This document shows, piece by piece, positions 35,286 to 44,656 of a stretch of DNA of 64,000 bases (within the stretch, counting starts at the first letter, position 1; the number at the start of each line of letters is the position of its first letter). The notes below the pieces were generated by a model, which searched no databases, was not told the DNA's origin, and saw nothing but the letters and a program-made list of their open reading frames with translations. A program made the position numbers and the translations under genes. This stretch comes from Olavius algarvensis spirochete endosymbiont (GTDB lineage: Bacteria; Spirochaetota; Spirochaetia; DSM-2461): NCBI GenBank assembly GCA_900608495.1, contig UWYT01000181.1:1-64000 (forward strand), in the 5' to 3' direction.

Positions 35286-36791
35286 ATGACTCAAAGAAAA
35301 TTTCTCCGTATGTTTCTGGTGACGGTGCTGTGTTTGCCTTTGAATGCTCAAGAAGCTCAGGTAGACCGCGATGAGTTGATTAGTATTGGCGATCAGTCAA
35401 TAAAATTCATTAACTATGTTGGCCCCTACGAGTTTATAAACACGGCAGATCAGATTCTCGGTATAGGCCGTTTTTTGGGCAGTGGGATCACTCCTGAAAT
35501 CTCTGGCAAAAACTCAATTGGCGGGAAGTACGAGGTTGTTCACATCGTTGAGCCGAGCATTGAACAAGGTTTTGATTCAGATGTTTTCATTGTTGGAAAC
35601 GATGCGGCGGTAGATCATATCAACAATCTTAGAACGATAATTGCTGGATATCTAGAAACGGTTTATGATTTCTCTAGACGGGATGCCTATCTAATTGCCG
35701 AGTTTATAACATATTACAATGCGGTATACAGGAAAGACATGGAAATGGTTAGGGAGCGTTATAAAGAACCGGTTGTCAATTTTCTGAATCCTGATTTCTT
35801 GGGGCTCGACACGCATTATTCAAATTGGGCGGGGAAAACCCAGATGCTCATACCTCTTGGCACGAAATTTGATTCGGGCACTTCCGTGGATGCCGGGGCA
35901 ATTGCAGACGATCAGGTAGTGGAGGAGATGCGCAAGGAAGAGGATATGGGTTTGGATTCTCGGCGAGGTATGGTGGAGCTTCGAGAAAGGGAAATAATCA
36001 AGGAGCAGGAAAATCTCGATAAGCTCCGTGGTGAATTGGAGAGCAAACGGAAGTCAATTTCGGAAAAACTTGATGACTTTGAAGAAAAAGAAGAACCTGG
36101 TTTGGAGGAAAGGGCGGTAAGGGAAGAACTGGAGAAGGATAAATCGAGCGTTGAAAAAGCGATCGAGGAACTAGAAGAACTCCAGAAAAAGGTGGATGAG
36201 GAGACGAAGGAAGTTCTCGTAATGCGAGATGATATCTCCGAAGATGAGAACAAACGAATTGCCGCTGAAAACGAGGATGTAACCACATCGACAAGCTTGT
36301 TGGAACCAATCTGGTTTCTGACTGTTGATAATGAGGGGGATGGTATTCCCTATGGCAGAGTTGTGAAATACAACTCCGAAAATAGTGAATTACTTGCAGT
36401 AAGTAAGCTTACCGCCGTGCGCGGGCGATCAATGGCTATATTGCCGGATTCGATTATTGTTATTGCCGGGAGAAGAGGTTCGAATTCCAAGGTGAGATTA
36501 ATGCTGCTCGACAGAAATACACTGGAAACAATATCGGTGGGGGAGCATGATATTTTCCCTGGTTCCCTAATGATGATGGACGGCAGCGATATATACCTGG
36601 TTACCACTGAAAAAGGCGAATGGCGTCTAGGTAAATTCGATACGACCATGAACAGAACAGCGATTAGTCAACTTGCGATAACACCATGGACTTCGATATC
36701 CTGTGACGAATCTTCAATATACGTTCAGGGGGCCGAGGGTGGCATTCTAAAGCTTTCAAACGCCAATTTGAAAGAGAAAAATCGCGACTAA
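35286..36791 (+). CDS. P83/100-family protein
   Basis: A 501-residue secreted protein. The signal peptide (M-T-Q-R-K-F-L-R-M-F-L-V-T-V-L) is followed by a compact N-terminal domain (about 25-200) with G-D-Q-S-I-K-F-I-N-Y-V-G-P and D-A-A-V-D-H-I-N-N-L-R-T-I-I, a long charged coiled coil (about 215-335, E/K/R-rich) and a C-terminal propeller-like domain. This architecture matches the P83/100 antigen family known from Borrelia and other spirochaetes; the Borrelia protein is longer. AAGGA precedes the ATG. Its exact function is not known. It supports the spirochaete assignment. Confidence 0.82.
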   Translation: MTQRKFLRMFLVTVLCLPLNAQEAQVDRDELISIGDQSIKFINYVGPYEFINTADQILGIGRFLGSGITPEISGKNSIGGKYEVVHIVEPSIEQGFDSDVFIVGNDAAVDHINNLRTIIAGYLETVYDFSRRDAYLIAEFITYYNAVYRKDMEMVRERYKEPVVNFLNPDFLGLDTHYSNWAGKTQMLIPLGTKFDSGTSVDAGAIADDQVVEEMRKEEDMGLDSRRGMVELREREIIKEQENLDKLRGELESKRKSISEKLDDFEEKEEPGLEERAVREELEKDKSSVEKAIEELEELQKKVDEETKEVLVMRDDISEDENKRIAAENEDVTTSTSLLEPIWFLTVDNEGDGIPYGRVVKYNSENSELLAVSKLTAVRGRSMAILPDSIIVIAGRRGSNSKVRLMLLDRNTLETISVGEHDIFPGSLMMMDGSDIYLVTTEKGEWRLGKFDTTMNRTAISQLAITPWTSISCDESSIYVQGAEGGILKLSNANLKEKNRD

Positions 36792-36806
36792 AAACCCTGA
36801 AAACTA

Positions 36807-39329
36807 TCAGTCCAGAATACTATAGTCCAAAGCACTTTCCTCTTGATCAATGCCAAGTTCCTCTAAGTACAGAGGTTCGAGATTAAGTTCTCGAAGAAGA
36901 TCTCTTGTGTCGGCAGCCGGATTCGCGAGATTCGTACGGGATGAATCGACTGCAATTTTGATTATCTGCTGTTCATCCCTGTCTGCTTCAAAAACCATGA
37001 GATTACTCATTTCCGTGGGTTGAGTGCCTGCGATGAAATATTCGGATCGAAGCTGATCCTTGGGAGTATCGTTGCCGGGCAACATACCGGTTCTACGATC
37101 TATTACAACCTCAACAATTCCGGTTACAGGTTTGGGGAAGTCTATTTTGGGTAAACTTTCGTGTATTTTCTTCATGTAACTAGCCCAGACAGGTCCCGTG
37201 GACGTAGCCCCTGTCTGGGTTCTACCCAGCGAATTGCCTCTCTTGTCAAAACCCATCCAAATAGCTGTGGTGTGATACGGAGAGAAGCCGACAGTCCAGG
37301 CATCAGCCCAGTTCTGAGAGGTACCGGTTTTACCTGCCATGGGCATTCCATCAAAACCATTTACAGTATTTTTAGCCCAGGCCAGAGTGCCTGAAGAGAC
37401 AGTACTTTGCAGGATACTGGTTATTATAAATGCTGTCTGTGGCGACATGATTTGCATGTTTTTTCTTTCTTGTGATTCTCGAAGTTCGCGTTCGGGGTTT
37501 ACTATTACATTTCCATCACGGTCTTCAATGTATCTGATTGCGATGGGCTCTACCTCATAGCCAGCATTAGCCATTGTTGCGTATGCGCGTGCAAGTTGTA
37601 TTGGAGATAAGCCCAGTGTCCCCAAACCCAGTGGATATACTCTATCAAAGGTTTTGGCAATTTCCTGAGTGCTGGTAATTCCAAGAAGCTCTGCCGATCT
37701 ATTTATTGCGGCGTCGAAACCGATGGATTCAAGAACTATAAGAGCGGGTATGTTAAGTGATTTTGCAAGCGCATCTCTAAGCAACACACTGGCAGACCAA
37801 GTATCATTGTAATTACGGGGAATATAGGACGTACCATCGGGACTGATAAAAATTCTGGGGCCGTCGTGGATTCGGCTGGCAGCCGTGAAGTCTCCTGAGC
37901 TAATCGCGGCCGAGTAGTAGAGAGGCTTGAACGCAGAGCCTGGCATTATGTTTGCCTCCATGGCGCGATTAAACTGGTTATTTCGGCTGAATTCACTTCC
38001 ACCCACCATGGCCAGGATGTAACCGGTTTTATTATCAAGAGTGATTAGAGCAGTCTCGACATTGTTCATTTTTTGGTATGTCAGAGCATGCTCGTAAGAG
38101 ATGTTCGCGATTGATTTCAGATCGTTCAACCCGAATACCATCGACATTAAATCAGTCACCGAGGTTAGTTGATTTATCACAACTCTGCGAGCGGCTCCTT
38201 TCTTTTCAGCTTCAAGGGACTGTATGTCGGGAATGTCAAAGACAAACGACAGAAGCTCTATAGTTTCGACTAGAGACTTTGAAGCATATCTATTCCTGTT
38301 GTCTCTATGGTCCCGATATTTCTGATTCCATATCTGCAACCCCTTTTCAATCTGTTCATCGGCCTCTTTTTGATAGTCAAGGTTCAATGTCGTATGTATG
38401 GTATAGCCATCCCGATAGATATCTTGTTGACCAAATAGATGTTTCTCTACTTCGTTTCGAATGAATTCGCTGAAATAGGGAGCTTTGTCATTGGCCAGGC
38501 GACTGGAATAAGGTGAGTCGGTGGCCGAGCGAGACCAGTCGAAATTGTTCCAGTAGTTTTCGAATGAGGCGTCGGCGGCTTCGGAATCCACATGGCCCGC
38601 CGCAACCATTTGGTTCAATATTTCCCGTTGCCGAAATCTTGCAGCCTGGGGCTGTGTTATCGGCGAGTATAAATCGGATCCCACAAGTTGTATTACCAGC
38701 ATTACTGCTTCGGCAGGAGAGTTTTCGGCGGTCGGATGTCCGAAGAAAAATTGACTGGCCGCCTCTACACCATAGGTGTTGTGGCCGAAATAGACTGAAT
38801 TCAAGTATAGTTCCAAAATTTCTTGCTTTGTGAATCGGCGTTCAAGCTGGTAGGCCCACCATATCTCTTTGAGTTTTCGTTTTATGGAAATTTCTGTGCG
38901 ATCCGCGTGTCTGGTGCCTGCAACCTGCATAGTGAGGGTGCTGAAACCGGAGAAATATCCCTTATCAGTAAGGGTGTAGAGTATGTTGTTAATAATCGCG
39001 CGTATGAGGCCTCCGAAAGATACGCCGGTATGCTTATAGAAAGGCGCATCTTCTCTGGTAAGCAATGCATAAATCTGAACCTTTGGAATTGCAGTTATAG
39101 ATATGAGATTGCGTTTCTCATCAGAAAAGAATTCGGTAATCAACCTTCCGTTGACGTCGAGTAGCTGAGAAGGAATAGCCGGCTTTGAGGTAGTTATTTC
39201 TTCCATATTGCGCACGTTATATGTGGCCGCGAGATTCAACCCTAAAAAAATTCCGAATAGGATTGCGCATGCAAAGAATGAAAAACTGAGAGCGATGAAT
39301 ACCACACGTCGTTTGCCGGTAAAAATCAC
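36807..39329 (-). CDS. Class A penicillin-binding protein (PBP1A type)
   Basis: An 840-residue bifunctional peptidoglycan synthase. One membrane anchor (about 10-32), a GT51 glycosyltransferase domain with E-D-A-P-F-Y-K-H-T-G (catalytic Glu), T-L-T-M-Q-V-A and R-K-L-K-E-I, then a transpeptidase domain with S-A-F-K (S-x-x-K, nucleophile Ser), S-L-N and K-T-G-T-S. All catalytic motifs are intact. It converges with the P83/100 gene at a 15-bp gap. Confidence 0.95.
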   Translation of the reverse strand: MIFTGKRRVVFIALSFSFFACAILFGIFLGLNLAATYNVRNMEEITTSKPAIPSQLLDVNGRLITEFFSDEKRNLISITAIPKVQIYALLTREDAPFYKHTGVSFGGLIRAIINNILYTLTDKGYFSGFSTLTMQVAGTRHADRTEISIKRKLKEIWWAYQLERRFTKQEILELYLNSVYFGHNTYGVEAASQFFFGHPTAENSPAEAVMLVIQLVGSDLYSPITQPQAARFRQREILNQMVAAGHVDSEAADASFENYWNNFDWSRSATDSPYSSRLANDKAPYFSEFIRNEVEKHLFGQQDIYRDGYTIHTTLNLDYQKEADEQIEKGLQIWNQKYRDHRDNRNRYASKSLVETIELLSFVFDIPDIQSLEAEKKGAARRVVINQLTSVTDLMSMVFGLNDLKSIANISYEHALTYQKMNNVETALITLDNKTGYILAMVGGSEFSRNNQFNRAMEANIMPGSAFKPLYYSAAISSGDFTAASRIHDGPRIFISPDGTSYIPRNYNDTWSASVLLRDALAKSLNIPALIVLESIGFDAAINRSAELLGITSTQEIAKTFDRVYPLGLGTLGLSPIQLARAYATMANAGYEVEPIAIRYIEDRDGNVIVNPERELRESQERKNMQIMSPQTAFIITSILQSTVSSGTLAWAKNTVNGFDGMPMAGKTGTSQNWADAWTVGFSPYHTTAIWMGFDKRGNSLGRTQTGATSTGPVWASYMKKIHESLPKIDFPKPVTGIVEVVIDRRTGMLPGNDTPKDQLRSEYFIAGTQPTEMSNLMVFEADRDEQQIIKIAVDSSRTNLANPAADTRDLLRELNLEPLYLEELGIDQEESALDYSILD

Positions 39330-39566
39330 GGTTTCAAGGTACGCCTGCCTTCGAGATATGTCAAGGATTTCAGGAAGGAAAATTTAATCGTAATCAAACC
39401 GGCCTTTTGCCCAGGTGCCAAAGAGAGCTATGTGGCAAGCTTGAGCTAACACTCTGATTGCTCCTGATGGTTTCCCGCGCTTTGTGTCATCTGAAATTTG
39501 ATGTATCGTAACTGGATTCGGTAGATTCGCCGAGCAGTCAGTGAGGTTATTGTCGTTCAGTTCTCT

Positions 39567-40583
39567 TTATTCGCCATCTTCGCCGATTTCGCCGCTGTTG
39601 CTGCGCTCAATAATTTCAACGTCGACAAATAAACTGATATTTATCCTGCTTCCAGGTTGAGTGGTGAAGTGTCGGATCACCTCCAGTTCCCCGAGGGTAT
39701 ATGATACCGAATGCTCTCCGGAAACCGTTTTGATTACTTCCACCGTATCATCGGTTTCAATAAGCTTGTCATCCAGCCGGATTATTGCACCCTGCGGAAT
39801 ATGAATTGTTAGTTCAGGCGGACTATAGTCCAACGCGAGGTTCAGCATTATCTCTTCTCCTGCTTCCACGGCTATGGATTGCTCGATTGTCGGGGCGTGA
39901 GTGCTATCGACTCTAACCTTATGAATTCCAGCAGGTAGTTTCATTGCTTTGTTTAACTCGATCACGGTTTTATCCACGGTCACCTCGATTATTTCTTCAG
40001 TATTCTCAGATAAATTCGTGATATTGACAGTTAAAGAACCTTCATTTTTCCAAATTGAGGCCACGTTGATTATGAGTTTTTCCGAAAAGGCTCTATCGGG
40101 TATTCCTTTCATAATAGGCAGCACGGTTACAAGGAGTGGAAACTGTTCGACATCAATGGGTATCGACAGTACAGAAGTCAAGGCGTCTCCCGTTATTGCA
40201 TGTGCTTCACTGAAGGGAATGCGTACGAAGGTTTTCTCTCTGGCAGGGATGAGTTCCATATGAATTCTTGTGCCATTGTATTCATCTCGGTTTTCTTTCG
40301 AAACAGGGCTGACATCCTTATATATCATCAGTGCAAAACTATTTCGAAATTCTCTAAGTGATGATGATATCTCGATTTGTATTTCGACACCTTCTTGAAA
40401 AGCGGAAATCTCATCCAGATAGGTTATTATTACTTGCTCTTCCGGCTTGAATTCCACTGTCGAACCATCGATTTGAAGTGTCTTTGTAGTTCTGCCCCTG
40501 ATGTTCTCGGAATACACAGGGGTAATCGATGACAGAAGAAGCAGGATAAACAGTCTGGCCGCACTTGTTCTCAATAGTTTCAT
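39567..40583 (-). CDS. Hypothetical secreted protein with PEGA-like C-terminal part
   Basis: A 338-residue protein with a signal peptide (A-A-R-L-F-I-L-L-L-L-S-S-I-T-P-V-Y-S). It is beta-rich. A segment with A-G-I-H-K-V-R-V-D-S (about 220) and one with G-A-I-I-R-L-D-D-K-L (about 275) resemble PEGA or similar carbohydrate/peptidoglycan-surface beta modules. No catalytic motif is seen. It lies 4 bp downstream of the LysM/M23 peptidase gene, so it is part of an envelope operon with it. Confidence 0.6.
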   Translation of the reverse strand: MKLLRTSAARLFILLLLSSITPVYSENIRGRTTKTLQIDGSTVEFKPEEQVIITYLDEISAFQEGVEIQIEISSSLREFRNSFALMIYKDVSPVSKENRDEYNGTRIHMELIPAREKTFVRIPFSEAHAITGDALTSVLSIPIDVEQFPLLVTVLPIMKGIPDRAFSEKLIINVASIWKNEGSLTVNITNLSENTEEIIEVTVDKTVIELNKAMKLPAGIHKVRVDSTHAPTIEQSIAVEAGEEIMLNLALDYSPPELTIHIPQGAIIRLDDKLIETDDTVEVIKTVSGEHSVSYTLGELEVIRHFTTQPGSRINISLFVDVEIIERSNSGEIGEDGE

Positions 40584-40587
40584 ACTG

Positions 40588-41484
40588 TTATTTTAACTCG
40601 TGAAAAGCAGTCAATGTTGCAGGATTTGTCGGTTTTCCATTTTTTCGAATTTCAAAGTGCAGATGTGGGCCAGTCGAAAGTCCAGAATTGCCTGAAGAAG
40701 CAATTTGTTCACCCGCCCCTACACTCTGACCCACTTTGACTGGAACCCCATCCAAGTGAGCATAAACCGTTTGATACCCACCATCATGATTGATTATAAC
40801 GTAAAGACCGTGAACTTTCAGCGTACCGATATCATGCACTATCCCATTGCGCGCCGCAAATACAGGAGTACCGACTGGCGTCCTGATGTCAATCCCGGGA
40901 TGGAAGCTTAATTCTCCAGTGAGGGGATGTGAACGATAGCCGAAGGAGGATGTGATATTGCCCTGTCTTATGGGTAAGGAGAATGAACTTCCAAGAAAGC
41001 TTATTCGTTCATCGGAACTAAATTTATCTCCAGGATGAAACCTGAACATCCTGTTTTTGTTGTCCTCTAATCTTATGATAACTTGTATTGCGTCCGAACT
41101 TCTTGTGATTTCGGAGAGATTTTTTTCCCATTCATCCTCTGGCACAATAGGCACAAACACACCCGGGATATTGGGAATCAGAACCTCATCGCCTGCTTTG
41201 AGAAGATCTGGCGCGTTCCAGTTGTTTAAAGTTGCAAGTGTGTCATAAGGCACGTTGAATGCGGCCGCAACAGAAAAAATGTCCTCAGATGGTAGCGGGA
41301 TATATCTGAAAATCATTAACGGCTGTGATTTTGCTCTATCCGAATACCATAGTTCGATATCTTGCTGATGCTGACTATAGAGGGGGTCTCGTGATTTGAT
41401 CGTATAGCTTATAAGAGGATAGTCTGCCGTCACTACATGCACAAACAATAGAAGGTATGTGAAGATAGTAATCTTACGCTTCAT
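40588..41484 (-). CDS. LysM and M23 metallopeptidase domain protein
   Basis: A 298-residue exported protein. After a signal peptide a LysM motif (about 60-105, with F-N-V-P-Y-D-T-L-A-T-L-N-N) binds peptidoglycan, and the C-terminal M23/LytM domain shows zinc ligands in H-P-G-I-D (H-x-x-x-D), and H-L-H-F-E (H-x-H). It probably cleaves peptidoglycan cross-bridges or regulates amidases. The start chosen at 41484 begins directly at M-K-R-K with the signal peptide and overlaps the upstream PHP gene by 11 bp; an ATG eight codons earlier is also possible. Confidence 0.85.
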   Translation of the reverse strand: MKRKITIFTYLLLFVHVVTADYPLISYTIKSRDPLYSQHQQDIELWYSDRAKSQPLMIFRYIPLPSEDIFSVAAAFNVPYDTLATLNNWNAPDLLKAGDEVLIPNIPGVFVPIVPEDEWEKNLSEITRSSDAIQVIIRLEDNKNRMFRFHPGDKFSSDERISFLGSSFSLPIRQGNITSSFGYRSHPLTGELSFHPGIDIRTPVGTPVFAARNGIVHDIGTLKVHGLYVIINHDGGYQTVYAHLDGVPVKVGQSVGAGEQIASSGNSGLSTGPHLHFEIRKNGKPTNPATLTAFHELK

Positions 41485-42307
41485 CAAATGGCAGCAATAA
41501 CTCCTCATTCAGGGAGATTCCCGCGGCGCCATAACCCAAGCGCCTGTCCGGTCGTCCGCTTCCATGAAAGTCGGAACCTCCAGTAATCAGCATATCATTT
41601 TTTTTTGCCAGTTCAGCCAGTTTTGCGGCCCCACTTCTTGAAGCCCCGGAGTGCAGGGCTTCGATTCCGTCGATTCCGATTTCCTTCCACAGAGGGGCGT
41701 ATTTTTCAAAGCGGCTCCATGAAATCCACAGCGATAGCGGATGGGCGATGATGGCCTTACCGCCTGCCTTGCGAATCACTTCGACAAATTCTTCGAGTCT
41801 GGGTGAAATTTTTGGTACATTGTAGGGGCAACCCGGCTTCAGCCATTTCTCGAAGCAGTCTGGAACATTTTTTGCCATGCCTTTGGCGATAAGCCAGCTG
41901 GCAAAATGCATTCGTCCAAGAACCTCGCCCCCGGCCAGGCTGTTTAATTCGTTCAGTGTAACATTCAGTCCATCAGCGTTCATCAGATGAACCATTCTAC
42001 TGTTTCTGGAGTTGCGTCGTCTGCGGATTTCCTCAAGAAAATCCCCTAGCGGTCCGTCCGGATATTGCTTAATTCCCAATCCGAGTATATGGAAATCTCC
42101 AGGTTCGAATTCCACTTCGCTTTCCACACCGGGAATGAATCGAATTTCCAGAAGTTTCGCTATTTTTTCCGCTTCCTCAAGGCCTGCCAGTGTATCATGA
42201 TCAGTTAACGCGAGGGCTGTTATCCCGGAGTTCTTGGCCAATTCGAGTAATGCAGTGGGGGATAATTCGCCATCGCTCACATTCGAGTGAGTGTGAAGAT
42301 CGATCAT
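41474..42307 (-). CDS. PHP-domain phosphoesterase (YciV/TrpH-like)
   Basis: A 277-residue metal-dependent phosphoesterase. The N-terminus M-I-D-L-H-T-H-S-N-V-S-D-G carries the first PHP metal ligands, followed by T-D-H-D-T, P-G-V-E (Glu ligand), I-A-H-P and the final G-S-D-F-H-G. The start at 42307 is chosen because it opens with the conserved I-D-L-H-T-H; the open frame runs 15 codons further without family likeness. Members act on nucleoside 3',5'-bisphosphates or short RNA 5' ends. It is the first gene of a three-gene operon leading to the LysM/M23 and PEGA-like genes. Confidence 0.85.
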   Translation of the reverse strand: MIDLHTHSNVSDGELSPTALLELAKNSGITALALTDHDTLAGLEEAEKIAKLLEIRFIPGVESEVEFEPGDFHILGLGIKQYPDGPLGDFLEEIRRRRNSRNSRMVHLMNADGLNVTLNELNSLAGGEVLGRMHFASWLIAKGMAKNVPDCFEKWLKPGCPYNVPKISPRLEEFVEVIRKAGGKAIIAHPLSLWISWSRFEKYAPLWKEIGIDGIEALHSGASRSGAAKLAELAKKNDMLITGGSDFHGSGRPDRRLGYGAAGISLNEELLLPFDEA

Positions 42308-42390
42308 ACAGGCTAGAATACACAATTGTCGGCATTGTTGACAGAATCCCACTGGGATGCGTATCCTTTTCTTGCATAACGGAGATTTCC

Positions 42391-43377
42391 TTGCCTAAAA
42401 CAGTGTTCTATCGCGCAAATGCAATTGTCTATTTTCAGGGTGATAAGGCTGATGGAATACCTATATTGAAAACGGGCAAAATTGAGCTTGCATACGAGGA
42501 TATCCAAACAGGTGCGGAGATAAGAGAATCGATTAAAACGGGTGAATTTTTTGGTGTCAAGGCAGCGCTTGGCAATTACCCCCATGATGAGATTGCGATG
42601 GCAATTACTGATTGTTTGGTGATTCACTTCTCTATTGCCGAATTCGAGAGTTTTGTAGCTGAGCATCCACGTATTCTAATGAAAATGCTTCAGGTTTTTT
42701 CCACACAGCTGCGAAGAATTCACCATCAGGTTCAAAATCTTTTATCCACAGACAGGATTAATACGAATCAAGAGGCTGGTATGTTCGCGATAGGCGAGTA
42801 CTACCTCAAGGAAAAGCAGTACCCGAAGGCTTATTATACATTCAAGAAGTATTTACAACACTGGCCTAAGGGTATCTATGCGCCGCAGGCAACTTTGAAA
42901 GCTGGGATAGCTGAGAAATCCCTGTATGGCAACTCCCCAGCTGTGAGTGAAGCTAATGAAGAAAGCCTGGAACCTCCTGTCCCACCCGCTGCAAATTTTG
43001 ATGAAATTGACGCGCGGTATAAGATGGGGAACTACAAGGAAGCCATGAGGGGATTTCTATCCATAGTCCAGAATGAGCAAGATAAGGCAATTTTGGCAAT
43101 TGCCGAATTTCGAATTGGTTGTTGTTTGTACCATCTGGATATGTTTAACGAAGCAGCGGGTCAGTTGGCTTCCGCTATCAGACGACACCCTGATGAATCA
43201 TTTCTCGGGGAGGAATTGTTCTATATCGGCCTTTGCCATAAGGAACTGGGGGAGATGGAGAAGGCGTATAATTTTTTCGTTAAGGCTGGAAATCTGATTC
43301 CGAAAGATGGGCCTCTCTACAAACAGGTGCTTGAAAAAACCCGGGAGGTCCGGGATATGAGAGGTTCAAATACATGA
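42391..43377 (+). CDS. Cyclic-nucleotide-binding domain protein with TPR repeats
   Basis: A 328-residue protein starting at TTG with ACGGAG six bases upstream. Residues 1-115 are a cNMP-binding-type beta-roll (G-D-K-A-D-G-I-P-I-L-K-T-G-K-I-E-L, then G-E-F-F-G); there is no DNA-binding domain. The rest consists of helical TPR-like repeats (A-Y-Y-T-F-K-K-Y-L, Y-K-E-A-M-R-G-F, F-N-E-A-A-G-Q-L, M-E-K-A-Y-N-F-F). It overlaps the following Crp/Fnr gene by four bases (ATGA). Probably the sensor partner of that gene; what it binds is unknown. Confidence 0.8.
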   Translation: MPKTVFYRANAIVYFQGDKADGIPILKTGKIELAYEDIQTGAEIRESIKTGEFFGVKAALGNYPHDEIAMAITDCLVIHFSIAEFESFVAEHPRILMKMLQVFSTQLRRIHHQVQNLLSTDRINTNQEAGMFAIGEYYLKEKQYPKAYYTFKKYLQHWPKGIYAPQATLKAGIAEKSLYGNSPAVSEANEESLEPPVPPAANFDEIDARYKMGNYKEAMRGFLSIVQNEQDKAILAIAEFRIGCCLYHLDMFNEAAGQLASAIRRHPDESFLGEELFYIGLCHKELGEMEKAYNFFVKAGNLIPKDGPLYKQVLEKTREVRDMRGSNT

Positions 43378-44036
43378 ACCTCCTCGATCTTTCAAAATTT
43401 GAACGATTTGTCCGTACTTTCAAAGAGAATGAAATTATCTTTTGCGAATATGAACCAGGAGATACCTTTTATCTGATTCAGGCAGGAAGGGTTAAGATTG
43501 TCAAGATTATTGGGAATATCGAGAAAATCATCGACATACTGAAGCCTGGTGAATTTTTCGGAGAGATGGCCTTGCTTGAAAATGCACCACGAAGCGCTTC
43601 GATTATCGCTTTGGAGAATTGCAAACTCCTTGAGTTCAATAGAAGCAATTTTGAGGCTTTGATGACCGGGAATCCGCAGATGGCCATCAAACTATTATCT
43701 CTTTTTGCTCAAAGAATATACGATCAGAAACGACGCTTTGCTATTTTGACTTTATCGGACGAGTACGCTCGTGTTGCGGATGTTTTCGTTATGCTTGCGG
43801 AAACTTGGCGGCTTGAATACATGGATAGCGATACCGGTAAGAGGGTTTATAATAACTCAGTTGCTGATATTGCCCAGTGGGCCGGTATGCGAGCTGACAG
43901 ATGCAGGCAGATTCTAATTCATTTTCAGGAACAACAAAGGATAAAGGTGTTCAACGACAGGATAGAGGTAACCAATATTCACGATTTGGTTAGGTTCGTG
44001 AATTCGCGCCGGAATTTTCAGAAGAATCAGAACTGA
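43374..44036 (+). CDS. Crp/Fnr-family transcriptional regulator
   Basis: A 220-residue protein with an N-terminal cNMP-binding beta-roll (about 10-115; G-D-T-F-Y-L-I-Q-A-G, then G-E-F-F-G-E-M-A-L-L-E-N-A-P-R-S-A), a dimer helix and a C-terminal winged helix-turn-helix (about 160-205; S-V-A-D-I-A-Q-W-A-G-M-R). The phosphate-binding cassette G-E-M-A-L-L ... R-S-A is complete, so cyclic-nucleotide binding is plausible. It is translationally coupled to the preceding TPR protein with the same sensor fold. Confidence 0.9.
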   Translation: MNLLDLSKFERFVRTFKENEIIFCEYEPGDTFYLIQAGRVKIVKIIGNIEKIIDILKPGEFFGEMALLENAPRSASIIALENCKLLEFNRSNFEALMTGNPQMAIKLLSLFAQRIYDQKRRFAILTLSDEYARVADVFVMLAETWRLEYMDSDTGKRVYNNSVADIAQWAGMRADRCRQILIHFQEQQRIKVFNDRIEVTNIHDLVRFVNSRRNFQKNQN

Positions 44037-44104
44037 TTGCCTGAGTATCTTAAAACCTGGCCACTGTCGATGCGCAACCCCACGGAAATTGGACTTTTTG
44101 GGTA

Positions 44105-44134
44105 CTGGCACCCATACCGCCGGTTAGTTATAAT
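44105..44134 (+). promoter_or_regulatory. Promoter of tRNA-Thr
   Basis: CTGGCA (44105-44110), an 18-bp spacer and a perfect TATAAT (44129-44134), ending ten bases before the mature tRNA 5' end. Confidence 0.6.
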
Positions 44135-44143
44135 CAGCCAACT

Positions 44144-44216
44144 GCCAAAGTAGCTCAGCTGGTAGAGCAACGCACTCGTAATGCGTAGGTCTGGAGTTCG
44201 AGTCTCCACTTTGGCT
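44144..44216 (+). tRNA. tRNA-Thr (anticodon CGT)
   Basis: A complete 73-nt cloverleaf: acceptor GCCAAAG/CTTTGGC, D arm GCTC/GAGC, anticodon stem ACGCA/TGCGT with loop CTCGTAA (anticodon CGT, reading ACG), T arm TGGAG-TTCGAGT-CTCCA. The discriminator base is T; CCA is not encoded. Its 3' 42 bases are duplicated at 45673-45714, marking it as an integration site. Confidence 0.96.
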
Positions 44217-44338
44217 CTTGGTGGCTTATGTAAGTCATTACAATGTAAAGAATAGTGACTGGAAAACCGGAACTGCTTGTTATTCACGACTGAGAGGTGT
44301 AACCCTTTTGTGAGAACCTCTTGATACGGGAGGCAAAT

Positions 44339-44656
44339 ATGCGCCGGTTTTTTTGGTTAAGGCTCCGAGGGCAAGTTTATTACGCTCGTCTTTTTCACAA
44401 AGGTGTCAGATTCCCTTGGAAAAGCACAGGAAAGGTTGATCGTGACGCTGCTGAAATGGTGGCTATGGATTGGCTAGTAAACGGTATACCTGATGGCAAA
44501 ACCAAGGATCATCGATCTTTTAAAAGTGCTGTTGATGCCGAAAACTCACTCGACCATTTAAAATCTTTAGAATTAACAAGAAATGATGCACAACGAATTG
44601 TCAGTATCCTAAAGCGTAGAGGGTTGATTGATTCAGTTAATGATAATACGACGTAA
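44339..44656 (+). pseudogene. Tyrosine recombinase, N-terminal fragment
   Basis: A 105-residue frame with GGGAGG before the ATG. It starts M-R-R-F-F-W-L-R-L-R-G-Q-V-Y-Y-A-R, continues with W-K-S-T-G-K-V-D-R-D-A-A and ends with L-T-R-N-D-A-Q-R-I-V-S-I-L-K-R-R-G-L-I, which is the SAM-like arm-binding N-terminus of spirochaete phage-type integrases. The whole catalytic domain (R-H-R-Y) is missing. It overlaps the convergent HNH gene by 24 bp, which suggests that the nuclease gene replaced the integrase 3' part. It could still bind the att arms as a small protein. Confidence 0.7.

Noticed and set aside
36807-39329. Several plus-strand frames inside the PBP gene
   Set aside because: Shadows of an intact, full-length penicillin-binding protein.
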